Assembly: GCF_014639275.1 (NCBI RefSeq)
Contig: NZ_BMFW01000005.1
Location: 62,001-126,000, forward strand
DNA from: Arthrobacter liuii
GTDB lineage: Bacteria > Actinomycetota > Actinomycetes > Actinomycetales > Micrococcaceae
Length of the DNA: 64,000 bases
Reading direction: 5' to 3'
Under the pieces are notes generated by a model, which had not been told where the DNA came from, made no database searches, and saw only the letters and a program-made list of their open reading frames with translations. The position numbers and the translations under genes were made by a program. Below are positions 32,801 through 41,764 of the stretch, in pieces (positions within the stretch are counted from its first letter, which is position 1; the number at the start of each line of letters is the position of its first letter).

Positions 32801-33646
32801 CTTCCCGTTGCGGGCACGCTTGATGAGGTCCTCGTACGTGTGCCAGAACTCGGCGAAGTTGAGGGTCTCTGCCTTCTTGATGTTCGGAACCATGAGCAGC
32901 CGGGTGCCGTCGGGCTTGGGCATGTCGATTGCGATGCCGAAGTTGACGTGCGCGGGCTGGACTGCCACGGGCTTGCCGTCCACCTCGTCGTAGTACACGT
33001 TCATGGAGGGGAACTGGGAAAGCGCGCGGATCACGGCATAGCCGATGAGGTGCGTGAAGGAGACCTTGCCGCCGCGGGCGCGGGCGAGGTTGGAGTTGAT
33101 GACCACGCGGTTGTCGATGAGCAGCTTGGCCGGAATGGCACGGACGCTGGTGGCGGTGGGCACCTCCAGGCTGGTGACCATGTTGGTGGCGATGGCCTTT
33201 GCGGGTCCACGGAGGACGGAGACGACGTCTTCTTCAGGTGCGGTGGGGGCCTTGACGTTCTTGGGCAGCTGCGCCGGGATGGGCTGCGATCCGGTGCCGG
33301 CTTCGGTCTTCTTGCCGCCGTCGCGCGCTTCCGTTGCAGGGGCCTTCTTGACGGGGGCAGGGGCTGCTGCCGGGGCGGCAGGTGCCGGAGCAGCGGCGGG
33401 GGCTGCTGCCGGCGACGGTGCCGGAGCGGCCTTCACGACGGGAAGTTCCCGGGTAGGGGGGTTGGCAGCGTGCGCGGAATTTCCGTTGGAAGAAGAACTG
33501 TTACCCGAGTCGAAGGATTCGAACAGAGGCCACCACTTGGCATCCACGGCGTTCTTGTCCTGTTGGTACTGCTCGTACAGTTCGTCAACGAGCCACTCGT
33601 TTCCGCCAAATTCCTCTGGTAGACGGTGGCTTGGCTGCTCTGGCAC
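29855..33646 (-). CDS. kgd: multifunctional 2-oxoglutarate decarboxylase/dehydrogenase E1-E2
   Basis: 1263 codons, GTG start at 33646. Layout is that of the actinobacterial Kgd/OdhA: an N-terminal helix (LPEEFGGNEWLVDELYEQYQ), an Ala/Pro linker to about residue 115, an E2 acyltransferase domain with the catalytic DHRVIQG (His354), then the E1 part with the thiamine-diphosphate motif starting GDAAFAGQG (679-687), and NNQVGFTT. It converts 2-oxoglutarate to succinyl-CoA with E2/E3 partners, at the centre of the TCA cycle, and is regulated by OdhI/GarA in relatives. No lipoyl domain is present, as usual for this fusion. The linker is unusually regular in Ala-Pro repeats. Confidence 0.92.
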   Translation of the reverse strand: MPEQPSHRLPEEFGGNEWLVDELYEQYQQDKNAVDAKWWPLFESFDSGNSSSSNGNSAHAANPPTRELPVVKAAPAPSPAAAPAAAPAPAAPAAAPAPVKKAPATEARDGGKKTEAGTGSQPIPAQLPKNVKAPTAPEEDVVSVLRGPAKAIATNMVTSLEVPTATSVRAIPAKLLIDNRVVINSNLARARGGKVSFTHLIGYAVIRALSQFPSMNVYYDEVDGKPVAVQPAHVNFGIAIDMPKPDGTRLLMVPNIKKAETLNFAEFWHTYEDLIKRARNGKLTADDHQGTTVSLTNPGGIGTVHSVPRLSKGQAAIIGVGALDYPAEFQGASEKIIAQNAISKVLTLTSTYDHRVIQGAGSGEFLKLVHQLLLGAQNFYDEIFEALRIPYEPVRWSPDLQVDPADEINKVARIQQLIHSFRVRGHLMADTDPLEYVQRKHPDLDVLTYGLTLWDLDREWPTGGFGGKPMLKFRDILGVLRDAYCRTTGIEYMHIQEPAERKWFQDQLEHPYSKPSREEQLRIVSKLNAAEAFETFLQTKFVGQKRFSLEGGESLIPLLDAIMSDAADDGLDEVAIGMAHRGRLNVLTNIAGKTYAQVFREFEGTQDPRSVQGSGDVKYHLGTEGTFTSDNGKETKVYLAANPSHLEAVDSVLEGIVRAKQDRLDQGESFPVLPIMVHGDAAFAGQGVVAETLNLSQLRGYRTGGTIHIVVNNQVGFTTAPSSSRSSTYSTDVAKMIQAPVFHVNGDDPEAVVRIGQLAYDFRQRFHKDVVIDMVCYRRRGHNEGDDPSMTQPLMYNLIEAKRSVRKLYTESLIGRGDITEEEAEQLLRDYQERLERVFAETHAAQTSPIPIVTADSAAVSDIERPMAQQSDSSVSAPTSTAISTETLSRIGKAHVEIPDGFTVHPKLKQLLEKREQMSRQGGIDWGFGEIAAFGSLIMEGVPVRLAGQDSRRGTFVQRHAVFHDRATGKEWLPLGNLSGDQAKLWIYDSLLSEYAAMGFEYGYSVERPDALVLWEAQFGDFVNGAQTIIDEFISSAEQKWGQRSSLVLMLPHGYEGQGPDHSSARIERFLQLCAEDNMIVANPTTAASHFHLLRRQAYSRPRKPLIIFTPKQLLRLKAAASSVEDFTTGTFRPVIGEHEQLPATAVERVLLVSGRLYYDLLSTRQKTGDKTTAIVRVEQLYPLPHAEIAAELAKYPNAQVVWAQDEPANQGPWPFIGLHLPEVLGRRVRVVSRPASASTAAGSMKRHAAEQDALLKQAFARK

Positions 33647-34203
33647 TTGAAATACGCCTCTTCCATGAGTTTGATTTCTCTTTGGCCCCCCGGTGCTTCA
33701 GCACTACGTTCGAACCAGTCTCTACGTCCTCTGAACCCGGACCTTTGCAAGTCTAGTGAGCATCTCCTGTTAACTGCCAATAAGGGTGACCCAAATCATG
33801 AAGTGACGAACCAAGGCCCAAATATGGCAGCCGCCAGGGGTCCGGTTCACGCCGCGGGCAGCCCTCGGAACGGCCTCGTGGCGCGTCTACAGGGGCAGTT
33901 CCGGCCGCCCTGACGGGCATCTGGCGGGGGCCGCTCCTGTAGACTGAAATTCTTATGGACAGTAAATCTAGGTGCCGGCCTGGGCGCTGTCAGCGGAGCT
34001 CGAAGAGAAGCGCCGCGCAGTCCGCCCCCAGAGCCGGCAAACCCCGACAACGCGCCCATCACCAGCCAACGGCCCCGCTTGCCGCAACCCGCACGGATCA
34101 GGCATCGGTGTCCGCCGACCATCCTCCGCCGGGACGAAACAGCTTTTCCAATCCCCGGTTGACGACGCTTCAGGCATTTTCCGGTCCCCAGGCGGGATGC
34201 TGA
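33647..34203. other. 557-base gap between kgd and the CNNM genes
   Basis: No supported gene. The left part carries the leftward kgd leader (a TAGACT -10-like box is near 33750). From about 33938 a TAGACT -10-like box reads rightward, giving a G/C-rich leader of roughly 250 bases before the CNNM start at 34204. Several short complementary segments occur between 33970 and 34080, so a structured leader is possible. It does not match the M-box, fluoride or yybP consensus as far as can be judged by eye. Confidence 0.4.
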
Positions 34204-35538
34204 ATGGAGTGGCTCCTCCTGGCAGCAGGCCTGCTGCTCATCGCCGGCACAGGATTCTTTGTGGCCGTCGAATTTTCCTTGATCGCCCTGGACCAGTCCA
34301 CCGTCCAGCGCGCAATTGACGACGGCGACACCGCCGCGGTGCCTTTGCTCACCTGCCTCAAGTCCCTGTCCACCCAGCTGTCCAGTTGCCAGCTCGGCAT
34401 CACTTTGACGACGCTGCTCACCGGTTACGTGATGGAACCTTCCGTGGGACGCCTCCTCGCGGCGCCGCTGGCCGCCGTCGGACTTCCCGCCGTGGCGGTG
34501 GAGTCGGTCTCGCTCATCCTGGCGATGGTGGTGGCAACGCTGCTGTCCATGCTCCTGGGTGAGCTGGTGCCGAAAAACATGGCCATAGCCCTGGCATTCC
34601 CCGTGGGCCGGGCGCTGGCCGGCCCGCAGTTGGTTTTTACCACAATTTTCAAGCCTGCCATCGTGGTCCTCAACGGCTTTTCCAACAAGGTCCTGCACGT
34701 CTTTGGGCTGGAAGCCAAAGAGGAGATTTCGGGTGCGCGGACCCCCGCGGAGCTCGCCTCCCTGGTCCGCAGGTCCGCGGCGATGGGAACGCTCGACGCC
34801 GGGACCGCCAACTTCATTGCCCGCACCCTGAACTTCTCCACCCGGACGGCGGCTGACGTCATGACGCCCCGCATCCGGCTGGAAACGATAGACGCGGACC
34901 AACCGGTCTCCGACGTCGTGGACGCGGCACGCAGGACAGGGTACTCCCGGTTCCCCGTCATTGGTGAGTCCGCCGATGACATCCGGGGCCTGGTGCACGT
35001 CAAGAAGGCCGTTGCCGTTCCTTGGGAACGCCGGCCGAACCTCGAAGCGGGGGCCATCATGACCGAGGTGCTCCGCGTGCCCGAGACCATCCACCTGGAT
35101 GCGCTGCTGGCCGAACTCAGGGAAGGAAACCTCCAGTTGGCCGTAGTGCTGGATGAATACGGTGGAACCGCCGGCATTGCCACCTTGGAGGACCTGGTGG
35201 AGGAAATCGTGGGCGAGGTGGCGGACGAACACGACAAGGTCCGCCCCGGGCTCCTGCAAAGCGCCTCCGGGGACTGGTACTTCCCGGGCCTCCTCCGTCC
35301 CGACGAGCTGTCCGAGCAAATTCCCGGGCTCAGCGTTCCGGACGAAGCGGCCTACGAAACCGTGGGCGGCTACGTCATGAGCAAGCTCGGCAGGATCGCA
35401 GCCGTGGGGGATACCGTACCCGTTAACGGTGGAACGCTCAGCGTGACCCGGATGGATGGCCGCAGGATCGACCGAATCTGCTTCCACCCCGTGGAGGAGC
35501 CGGCCGCGCAGGACGCCAATGGCAGGAGTAAACCTTGA
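34204..35538 (+). CDS. CNNM/CorC-type transporter (hemolysin family), long form
   Basis: 444 codons. Residues 1-170 form the CNNM transmembrane domain (FFVAVEFSLIALDQS, QLGITLTTLLTGY, LGELVPKNMAIALAFP). A tandem CBS pair follows (ADVMTPRIRLETIDADQP, then DEYGGTAGIATLEDLVEEIV), and then a C-terminal CorC/HlyC domain. CNNM/CorC proteins export magnesium or cobalt; many are still named hemolysins. It overlaps the shorter paralog by four bases. The long leader suggests post-transcriptional control (inference). Confidence 0.85.
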   Translation: MEWLLLAAGLLLIAGTGFFVAVEFSLIALDQSTVQRAIDDGDTAAVPLLTCLKSLSTQLSSCQLGITLTTLLTGYVMEPSVGRLLAAPLAAVGLPAVAVESVSLILAMVVATLLSMLLGELVPKNMAIALAFPVGRALAGPQLVFTTIFKPAIVVLNGFSNKVLHVFGLEAKEEISGARTPAELASLVRRSAAMGTLDAGTANFIARTLNFSTRTAADVMTPRIRLETIDADQPVSDVVDAARRTGYSRFPVIGESADDIRGLVHVKKAVAVPWERRPNLEAGAIMTEVLRVPETIHLDALLAELREGNLQLAVVLDEYGGTAGIATLEDLVEEIVGEVADEHDKVRPGLLQSASGDWYFPGLLRPDELSEQIPGLSVPDEAAYETVGGYVMSKLGRIAAVGDTVPVNGGTLSVTRMDGRRIDRICFHPVEEPAAQDANGRSKP

Positions 35539-36605
35539 GCGACTGGGCCGGAATACTGTGGCTGGGCGTCCTCCTGCTGGGCAACGCCTTTTTCGTGGCA
35601 GCTGAATTCGCCATCATGTCGGCGCGCCGCAGCCAGATCGAGCCGCGGGCCGACGCCGGTTCCAAACGGGCCCAAACCACCCTGCGTGCCATGGAAAACG
35701 TCTCCCTGATGCTGGCGTGTGCGCAGCTGGGCATCACGGTGTGTTCGCTGCTGATCCTGCTGGTGGCCGAGCCGGCGATCCACCACCTGCTGGCCGTCCC
35801 CATCGAGACCGTGGGCCTGCCGGCGGAAGTGGCTGATGTGGCGGCGTTCGCGGTGGCCCTGATGCTGGTCACCTTCCTGCACGTCACGTTCGGTGAGATG
35901 GTGCCGAAGAACATTTCGGTCTCCGTGGCGGACAAGGCCGCACTGTTCCTTGCCCCGCCCCTGCTGTTTGTCGCCCGGTTGGTCCATCCAGTGATTTCGG
36001 TGCTCAACTGGTCGGCCAACCACATCCTCAAACTGATGCGGATCGAGCCCAAGGACGAGGTGACGTCCTCCTTCACGCTGGAGGAGGTGCAGTCGATCGT
36101 CCAGGAGTCCACCCGCCACGGCCTGGTGGACGACGACGCCGGGCTCATTACCGGCGTGCTCGAGTTCTCGGAACACACCGCTGAGGACATCATGGTGCCG
36201 CTGGAAAACCTCGTTATGCTGGGCGCCCCCACCACCCCGGTGGAGTTTGAAAAGGCGGTCAGCCGGACGGGTTTCTCCCGGTTCCCCATGCTGGATGACG
36301 ATGACATGCTCTACGGGTACCTCCATGTGAAGGACGTCCTGTCCATCCCGGAGTCCGCCTATGAGCTGCCAATCGCGGAGAGCCGGGTCCGGTCGCTGGC
36401 CAACCTGGCCCTGGGGGACGAGATCGAAAAAGCCATGTCCGTCATGCAGCGCACGGGGTCGCACCTCGCCCGTGTGATCGGCCCCGATGGCAACACGCGG
36501 GGGGTCCTCTTCCTTGAGGACGTCATTGAGCAGCTCGTCGGGGAAATCCGGGACGCGACCCAGGCCACCGGCATCCGCCGGCTGGGCCAGGCCAACGGAG
36601 GGTGA
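35535..36605 (+). CDS. CNNM/CorC-type transporter, short form
   Basis: 356 codons, TTG start inside the stop of the previous gene (TTGA). The CNNM domain (FFVAAEFAIMSARRSQ, QLGITVCSLL, FGEMVPKNISVSVAD) and CBS pair (EDIMVPLENLVML, FSRFPML, GVLFLEDVIEQLVGEI) are present, but the C-terminal CorC/HlyC domain is missing. Paired long/short CNNM genes are common in Actinobacteria and may form a heteromer. Weak start codon plus coupling implies fixed stoichiometry (inference). Confidence 0.85.
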   Translation: MSDWAGILWLGVLLLGNAFFVAAEFAIMSARRSQIEPRADAGSKRAQTTLRAMENVSLMLACAQLGITVCSLLILLVAEPAIHHLLAVPIETVGLPAEVADVAAFAVALMLVTFLHVTFGEMVPKNISVSVADKAALFLAPPLLFVARLVHPVISVLNWSANHILKLMRIEPKDEVTSSFTLEEVQSIVQESTRHGLVDDDAGLITGVLEFSEHTAEDIMVPLENLVMLGAPTTPVEFEKAVSRTGFSRFPMLDDDDMLYGYLHVKDVLSIPESAYELPIAESRVRSLANLALGDEIEKAMSVMQRTGSHLARVIGPDGNTRGVLFLEDVIEQLVGEIRDATQATGIRRLGQANGG

Positions 36606-36610
36606 CGCCT

Positions 36611-36631
36611 AAATAGGAATCATTCGCATTT
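36611..36631. promoter_or_regulatory. Zur box upstream of znuACB
   Basis: The 21 bases form the dyad AAAT-nn-GAAT-n-ATTC-nn-ATTT without mismatch in the arms, matching actinobacterial Zur sites. A -10-like TATAGG follows at 36635-36640, so binding would block RNA polymerase. It lies 53 bases before the znuA start. Confidence 0.75.
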
Positions 36632-36683
36632 AGGTATAGGCTGGCTGTGTTGCCCTCCCCATCCGTGTGAACCGAGGTTTTTC

Positions 36684-37673
36684 GTGCGCCGTACAGCCGC
36701 TGCCAGCTCCCTCCTTGCCGCCCTTGCCGGCCTTGGCCTGCTACTCAGTGCATGTAGCCCCCAGCCGTCGCAAACCGCGAACCCCGCGCAGGGGATCAAC
36801 GTAGTGGCCTCAACAAACGTCTACGGCGACATCGCCCGCACCATCGGCGGTGACAAGGTCAAGGTGACTGCCATCATCAACAACCCGAGCCAGGATCCGC
36901 ACTCATACGAGGCCACCGCCCAGGACCGTCTGGCCGTGTCCAAGGCCCAACTCGTCATCGAGAACGGCGGTGGCTACGACGACTTCCTTCACACACTCGT
37001 GGCAGGCAGCAAGCTGGACAGCGCTTCGGTGCTGACCGCCGTCGAACTCTCCGGCCTAGCCCACCCGCAAGAGTCCACGTCTAACCCGACAGGTGAAGCG
37101 ACAAAGGGGGCCACAGCCGCCACCGAGGGGCACGACCACGGCGACCTCAATGAGCACGTCTGGTACAGCCTGCCTGCGATGGAGCGGATGGCCGACAGTG
37201 TCGCGGGCAAGCTCGCCAGCCTGGACCCCGGCTCAGCCGCTGCATTCACCGCCAATGCGGACGCCTTCAAGTCCTCCCTTTCGGCACTGCACGGCAAACT
37301 TGACGCCATGAAAGGCATCGCGTCCGGCGGCAGGGTTGCAGTCACTGAGCCGGTCCCGCTCTACCTGCTCGAAGATGCCGGCCTGGTGAACTCCACGCCG
37401 GCGCAATACACCGCGGCGATCGAAGAGGGTGCAGACGTTCCTCCTGCCGCCCTGAAGGAGGCCACCGACCTGGTGGCTTCGAAGTCAGTGCGTCTGCTGG
37501 CCTACAACGCCCAGACGGAAGGCCCGCAAACGGAGGCGCTGAAGAAGGCGGCCGAGGAGGCCGGAGTACCCGTGGTGGAATTCACCGAAACCCTGCCCGA
37601 AGGCAAGACCTACCTGCAGTGGATGACGGAGAATGTGAACAACATCGGCAAGGTTCTGGAGACAAACAGGTGA
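36684..37673 (+). CDS. znuA: zinc ABC transporter substrate-binding lipoprotein
   Basis: 329 codons, GTG start. Signal peptide with lipobox LLSAC (lipid on Cys24). Family motifs: VVASTNVYGDIA, DPHSYEATAQD (first zinc His), a short His/Asp loop EGHDHGD, NEHVWYSLP (second His) and FTETLPEG. It captures zinc outside the membrane and hands it to ZnuB. The His-rich loop is shorter than in many ZnuA. Overlaps znuC by four bases. Zur-regulated according to the 21-bp box upstream. Confidence 0.9.
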   Translation: MRRTAAASSLLAALAGLGLLLSACSPQPSQTANPAQGINVVASTNVYGDIARTIGGDKVKVTAIINNPSQDPHSYEATAQDRLAVSKAQLVIENGGGYDDFLHTLVAGSKLDSASVLTAVELSGLAHPQESTSNPTGEATKGATAATEGHDHGDLNEHVWYSLPAMERMADSVAGKLASLDPGSAAAFTANADAFKSSLSALHGKLDAMKGIASGGRVAVTEPVPLYLLEDAGLVNSTPAQYTAAIEEGADVPPAALKEATDLVASKSVRLLAYNAQTEGPQTEALKKAAEEAGVPVVEFTETLPEGKTYLQWMTENVNNIGKVLETNR

Positions 37674-38485
37674 AATCCGTTGTCAGCCTCAGGGGGGCGT
37701 GCCTCAAATTCGGCCAGCGCACGCTTTGGGAGGACCTGGACCTGGATATCAGGCCCGGCGAATTCTTCGCCGTGCTGGGCCCCAATGGCAGCGGCAAGAC
37801 CAGCTTCCTGAAAGTCCTGCTGGGCCTGCAGAAGCTGCACTCGGGCCAGGCAATGTTGGGTGGACGACCCGTGGAACGCGGCAGCAGCCTGATCGGCTAC
37901 ATTCCCCAGCAGAAGTCCTTTCCGCCGGATACGCCCATGCGGGCCCGTGACCTGGTGGCCCTGGGAGTGGACGGCCACCGGTGGGGGGTCCGGCTCTCAT
38001 CCGGCAAAACGAACCGGAAGGTGGACCAGCTGCTGGAAATGGTAGGAGCCTCCGACTACGCCAAAGTCCCGGTGGGCCAGCTGTCCGGCGGAGAGCAGCA
38101 GCGGCTCCGGGTGGCCCAGGCCCTGGCGACCGATCCGCAGGTCCTGCTCTGCGACGAGCCGTTGCTGTCCCTGGACCTGCACCACCAGCAGGCGGTCAGC
38201 GCCCTGATCAACAAGCAGAGCCACGAACACAACAGCGCGGTTGTCTTCGTCACCCACGAAATCAACCCGATCATCGACTACGTGGACCGTGTCCTTTACT
38301 TGGCCGGGGGACGTTTCCGGGTGGGGGCGCCGGAAGAGGTGATGACCACGGAAGTGCTCTCCGACCTTTACGGCAGCCATGTGGAAGTGATCCGGGCCAA
38401 CGGCCGGATCGTCGTGGTCGGCCTGCCCGACGCCACCACACACCACCATCACGAGGCGGAGACCATGGCCGGGGAGGTGGCTTGA
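37670..38485 (+). CDS. znuC: zinc ABC transporter ATP-binding protein
   Basis: 271 codons, GTG start. Walker A GPNGSGKT (residues about 37-44), signature LSGGEQQR, Walker B LLCDEPLLSL and the H-loop VTHEIN are all intact. The C-terminus is His-rich (THHHHEAE), possibly a metal sensor. Cytoplasmic face of the importer. Start and stop overlap znuA and znuB. Confidence 0.9.
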   Translation: MKSVVSLRGACLKFGQRTLWEDLDLDIRPGEFFAVLGPNGSGKTSFLKVLLGLQKLHSGQAMLGGRPVERGSSLIGYIPQQKSFPPDTPMRARDLVALGVDGHRWGVRLSSGKTNRKVDQLLEMVGASDYAKVPVGQLSGGEQQRLRVAQALATDPQVLLCDEPLLSLDLHHQQAVSALINKQSHEHNSAVVFVTHEINPIIDYVDRVLYLAGGRFRVGAPEEVMTTEVLSDLYGSHVEVIRANGRIVVVGLPDATTHHHHEAETMAGEVA

Positions 38486-39369
38486 TGGACGCGGACAGCA
38501 TCCTGGGCGCCATCTTCAACTTCGACAACTACGCCGAACTGCTGGTCCTGGTCCAGAACTCCATCTGGGCGGGCGCCATCCTGGGCCTCCTGGGCGGCCT
38601 CGTGGGCACGTTCGTCATGAAGCGCGACCTCGCCTTCGCCGTCCACGGCATCTCCGAGCTGTCCTTCGCAGGCGCAGCCTTTGCCCTGCTGGTCGGGGCG
38701 GACGTGGTCTTTGGCTCGCTCATCGGGTCGGTGGCCGCCGCCCTGCTGCTGGGCGTAATGGGCGTCCGCGCACGGGACAAGAACTCGATCATCGGGGTCA
38801 TCATGCCGTTCGGGCTGGGACTCGGCATCCTGTTCCTGTCCCTCTACCAGGGCCGTGCCGCGAACAAGTTCGGACTGCTGACCGGGCAGATCGTCTCCGT
38901 GGACACCGTCCAGCTCCAGGCGCTCGCCGGCACTGCCGCCGTCGTGATGTTTGTGCTGCTGGCCATTTGGCGCCCACTCAACTTCGCCAGCATCGACCCC
39001 GAGCTCGCCGAGGCGCGGGGAGTCCCTGTCCGCACCTTGGCCATCGTGTTCATGGTGGTCCTGGGCGTCAGCGTTGCCCTGTCCATCCAGGTGGTGGGCG
39101 CCCTGCTGGTCCTCGCCCTGCTGATCACTCCTGCGGCCGCGGCGCTGCGGGTTACCTCCTCGCCGGTGGCGGCGGTGGTCCTGAGCGTAGTCTTCGCGGT
39201 GACCGCAACGGTGGGCGGAATCCTGCTGGCCCTGGGCGGCCGGATCCCCATCAGCCCCTATGTCACCACGCTGTCGTTCCTGATTTACGTGGTGTGCCGT
39301 GCCATCGGATCCGTACGCGCAGCCCGTGGCTACAACGGCCGGGTGGTTACAGTTTCCCGGCAGCCTTAA
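38485..39369 (+). CDS. znuB: zinc ABC transporter permease
   Basis: 294 codons, sharing one base with the znuC stop. About eight membrane segments, with the family pattern (AILGLLGGLVGTFVMKRDL, HGISELSFAGAAFALL, GALLVLALLITPAAAALRV). The 3' end overlaps the 3' end of the convergent zur gene by 23 bases. Confidence 0.9.
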   Translation: MDADSILGAIFNFDNYAELLVLVQNSIWAGAILGLLGGLVGTFVMKRDLAFAVHGISELSFAGAAFALLVGADVVFGSLIGSVAAALLLGVMGVRARDKNSIIGVIMPFGLGLGILFLSLYQGRAANKFGLLTGQIVSVDTVQLQALAGTAAVVMFVLLAIWRPLNFASIDPELAEARGVPVRTLAIVFMVVLGVSVALSIQVVGALLVLALLITPAAAALRVTSSPVAAVVLSVVFAVTATVGGILLALGGRIPISPYVTTLSFLIYVVCRAIGSVRAARGYNGRVVTVSRQP

Positions 39370-39808
39370 GGGCGGTGCAGTCCGGGCACAGCCCGAAAAT
39401 TTCCACCGTATGGTCCACCTCGGTGAACCCATGCTCGGCAGCCGTGCGCACGGCCCACGTTTCGACGGCGGGGGCTTCCACCTCCACTGCCTTGCCGCAG
39501 TTCCTGCACAACAGGTGATGGTGGTGGCCGGTCACCGCACAGCGCCGGTACACGGCCTCGCCGTCGCCGTTGCGCAGCACGTCAACCAGGCCTTCGTCGG
39601 CGAGCGACTGCAGGATCCGGTAGGCGGTGGCGAGTGAAACGGACACGCCCTGGTTCTGCAGGATCCGGTAGAGCTCCTGCGTGCTGACGAAGTCGTCCAG
39701 GCGGTCCAGCGCCGCACTGACGGCTTTGCGCTGCTTGGTAACCCGCTGCTCCTTGCCGCCTCCTGCCGGGGATGGGGCGGCGGAATCAGCCTTGACGCCG
39801 ATCGGCAT
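39347..39808 (-). CDS. zur: Fur-family zinc repressor
   Basis: 153 codons from ATG 39808 (a TTG nine codons upstream is an alternative). Winged HTH: TKQRKAVSAALDRL, then TQELYRILQNQGVSVSLATA. Metal sites: GHHHHLLCRNC plus the second CxxC (LCPDC). Function as Zur is supported by its place beside znuACB and the Zur box there. It runs towards znuB, and the last codons overlap on the opposite strand, so each transcript is antisense to the tail of the other. Confidence 0.85.
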   Translation of the reverse strand: MPIGVKADSAAPSPAGGGKEQRVTKQRKAVSAALDRLDDFVSTQELYRILQNQGVSVSLATAYRILQSLADEGLVDVLRNGDGEAVYRRCAVTGHHHHLLCRNCGKAVEVEAPAVETWAVRTAAEHGFTEVDHTVEIFGLCPDCTALKAAGKL

Positions 39809-39898
39809 GGACGAACTCGCTTCCGTGGGGGGCAAACATCAAGATTACCAGCCGGAGCTTCGTGGACAGGGTTCCGGGACTGGCCCTAGGCTGGCGCC

Positions 39899-40555
39899 AT
39901 GAAGCTGACCAAATACACCCATGCCTGCGTCCGGCTCGAGAAGGAAGGCGGGGTCCTGGTCCTCGATCCCGGCATGTTCTCCGAAACAGCAGAGGCACTG
40001 TCGGGGGCGCAGGCAGTGCTGGTGACCCATGAACACGCAGACCATCTCGATACCAAGGCCGTGGTGGGAGCCCTGGAAGGCGACAAGGACCTGGTTCTTT
40101 ATGCTCCGGAGGGCGTGGCAAGCCAGCTGCGCGGGGAGGCGACCGGCGCAGCTGAACGCATCCACACCGTCGAGCCGGGATCGTCGTTCCAGGCCGCGGG
40201 CTTCGAGATCCGCAGCTTTGGCGGCCAGCATGCCCTGATCCACCCCCAGATCCCCCTGGTGGCCAACATCGGTTTCCTGGTGGACCAAAACGTGTACCAC
40301 CCGGGGGACTCATTCATCATCCCGGACGGCATCAAGGTCCAAACGCTCCTGGTTCCGCTGCACGCTCCCTGGAGCAAATCCGCGGAGGTGGTGGATTTTG
40401 TGATCGGGGTGCGGGCGCCGCGTGCGTTCCAGATCCACGACGGGCTGCTGAACGACAACGGCCTGGGCATCGTTGAAGGGCACGTCAAGCGGATCGCGGC
40501 CAAGTACGGCACGGACTACAGGCACCTGGCCGCGCGGGAGTCCGTGGAGGTTTAG
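39899..40555 (+). CDS. MBL-fold metallo-hydrolase
   Basis: 218 codons. The metal motif THEHADH (H-x-H-x-D-H) is at residues about 43-49. Further ligands are in FGGQHALI and YHPGDS. It is related to the UlaG-like group of small MBL hydrolases; substrate unknown. Divergent from zur; converges on the cysteine-family PLP gene with a four-base overlap of the two stops. Confidence 0.75.
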   Translation: MKLTKYTHACVRLEKEGGVLVLDPGMFSETAEALSGAQAVLVTHEHADHLDTKAVVGALEGDKDLVLYAPEGVASQLRGEATGAAERIHTVEPGSSFQAAGFEIRSFGGQHALIHPQIPLVANIGFLVDQNVYHPGDSFIIPDGIKVQTLLVPLHAPWSKSAEVVDFVIGVRAPRAFQIHDGLLNDNGLGIVEGHVKRIAAKYGTDYRHLAARESVEV

Positions 40556-41661
40556 GCCACCGTTCCGGTCCACGCGCCGGTGTCCAGGAAGCGCGAAACC
40601 ACCGCTTGGTACGGCGCCGGATCCAGCCCTTGGGAAGCCAGCCATTCCTGGTTCCAGTAGTTGCCCGCATAGCGTTCGCCGCCGTCGCACATCAAGGAAA
40701 CGACGCTGCCCTGGCGGCCCTCTGACAGCATCTGCGCAACTGTCTGCCAAACTCCCCAGAGGTTGGTGCCGGTGGACGGGCCGGCGTGCAGGCCGGCGAA
40801 CGAGTGGAGGTGGCGCATCGCGGCGACCGAGGCAGCATCCGGCACCTGCACCATCCGGTCGATCACCGTGGTGATGAAACTCGGCTCCATGCGGGCGCGG
40901 CCGATGCCTTCGATCCGTGACGGCAGGCCGGTGGGCTGTCCGGCCGCTTCCCCCAGCCATCCGGGGTAGAACGCAGAGTTTTCGGGATCCACCACCAGCA
41001 GCCTGGTGGGATGGCTGTGATAGCGCAGGTACCTGCCGATGGTGGCGCTGGTTCCGCCGGTGCCGGCGCCCACCACGATCCAGTCCGGTACCGGGTGCGG
41101 CTCCAGGCTGAGCTGGCCGAAGATCGATTCGGCGATGTTGTTGTTGCCGCGCCAGTCCGTTGCCCGTTCCGCGTAGGTGAACTGGTCCATGTAGTGCCCG
41201 TTGCAGGTGGCGGCAACATCTTCCGCGGCCGCGTACACGTCGGAAGCGTTCTCCACCAGCAGGCAGGAGCCGCCGAACTGTTCGATGAGCGCGATCTTTT
41301 CCGGGCTGGTGGTGCGCGCCATGACCGCGATAAAGGGGAGGCCCAACAATTGGGCGAAGTACGCTTCCGATACCGCCGTGCTGCCGCTCGAGGCTTCGAC
41401 GATGGTGGTGTCCTGGCGGATCCACCCGTTGACCAGCCCGAACAGGAACAGGGACCTGGCCAGCCGGTGCTTGAGGCTGCCCGAGCGGTGCGTGGATTCG
41501 TCCTTGAGGTACAGCTGGATGCCCCAGTGCTCCGGCAGCGGCACGGAGTATAGGTGGGTGTCGGCCGAGCGGTTGTTTTCCGCTTTGATGGTGTGGATGG
41601 CCTGGTCCGCCCACGCCCGGTCCGTCCCGCCGCTGTCCTTGCCGGCGTTGCCCTTGATCAT
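40552..41661 (-). CDS. PLP-dependent cysteine synthase family protein (Cds1-like cysteine desulfhydrase)
   Basis: 369 codons from ATG 41661 (GTG 41664 possible). PLP lysine in [10 protein letters not shown], then [15 protein letters not shown], the phosphate-binding [15 protein letters not shown] and C-terminal [12 protein letters not shown]. The long form with this C-terminus matches mycobacterial Cds1, an L-cysteine desulfhydrase making H2S, pyruvate and ammonia. Cysteine synthase activity cannot be excluded. Divergent from a rhodanese gene, giving a small sulfur-handling locus. Confidence 0.7.
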   Translation of the reverse strand: MIKGNAGKDSGGTDRAWADQAIHTIKAENNRSADTHLYSVPLPEHWGIQLYLKDESTHRSGSLKHRLARSLFLFGLVNGWIRQDTTIVEASSGSTAVSEAYFAQLLGLPFIAVMARTTSPEKIALIEQFGGSCLLVENASDVYAAAEDVAATCNGHYMDQFTYAERATDWRGNNNIAESIFGQLSLEPHPVPDWIVVGAGTGGTSATIGRYLRYHSHPTRLLVVDPENSAFYPGWLGEAAGQPTGLPSRIEGIGRARMEPSFITTVIDRMVQVPDAASVAAMRHLHSFAGLHAGPSTGTNLWGVWQTVAQMLSEGRQGSVVSLMCDGGERYAGNYWNQEWLASQGLDPAPYQAVVSRFLDTGAWTGTVA

Positions 41662-41764
41662 CACCGGACCAGCCTACCCGCGGCCACAGGAGCTGCCCGT
41701 TTAGAGTGGGAGTGACCGTTGGCTGCGCCAGCCGATGTGGCCCGTACCCTGCATAAGGAGCACC

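Noticed and set aside
33938..34203. Magnesium M-box or Mn (yybP) riboswitch before the CNNM genes
   Set aside because: Conserved blocks of these families could not be found by eye; the leader is reported only as possibly structured.
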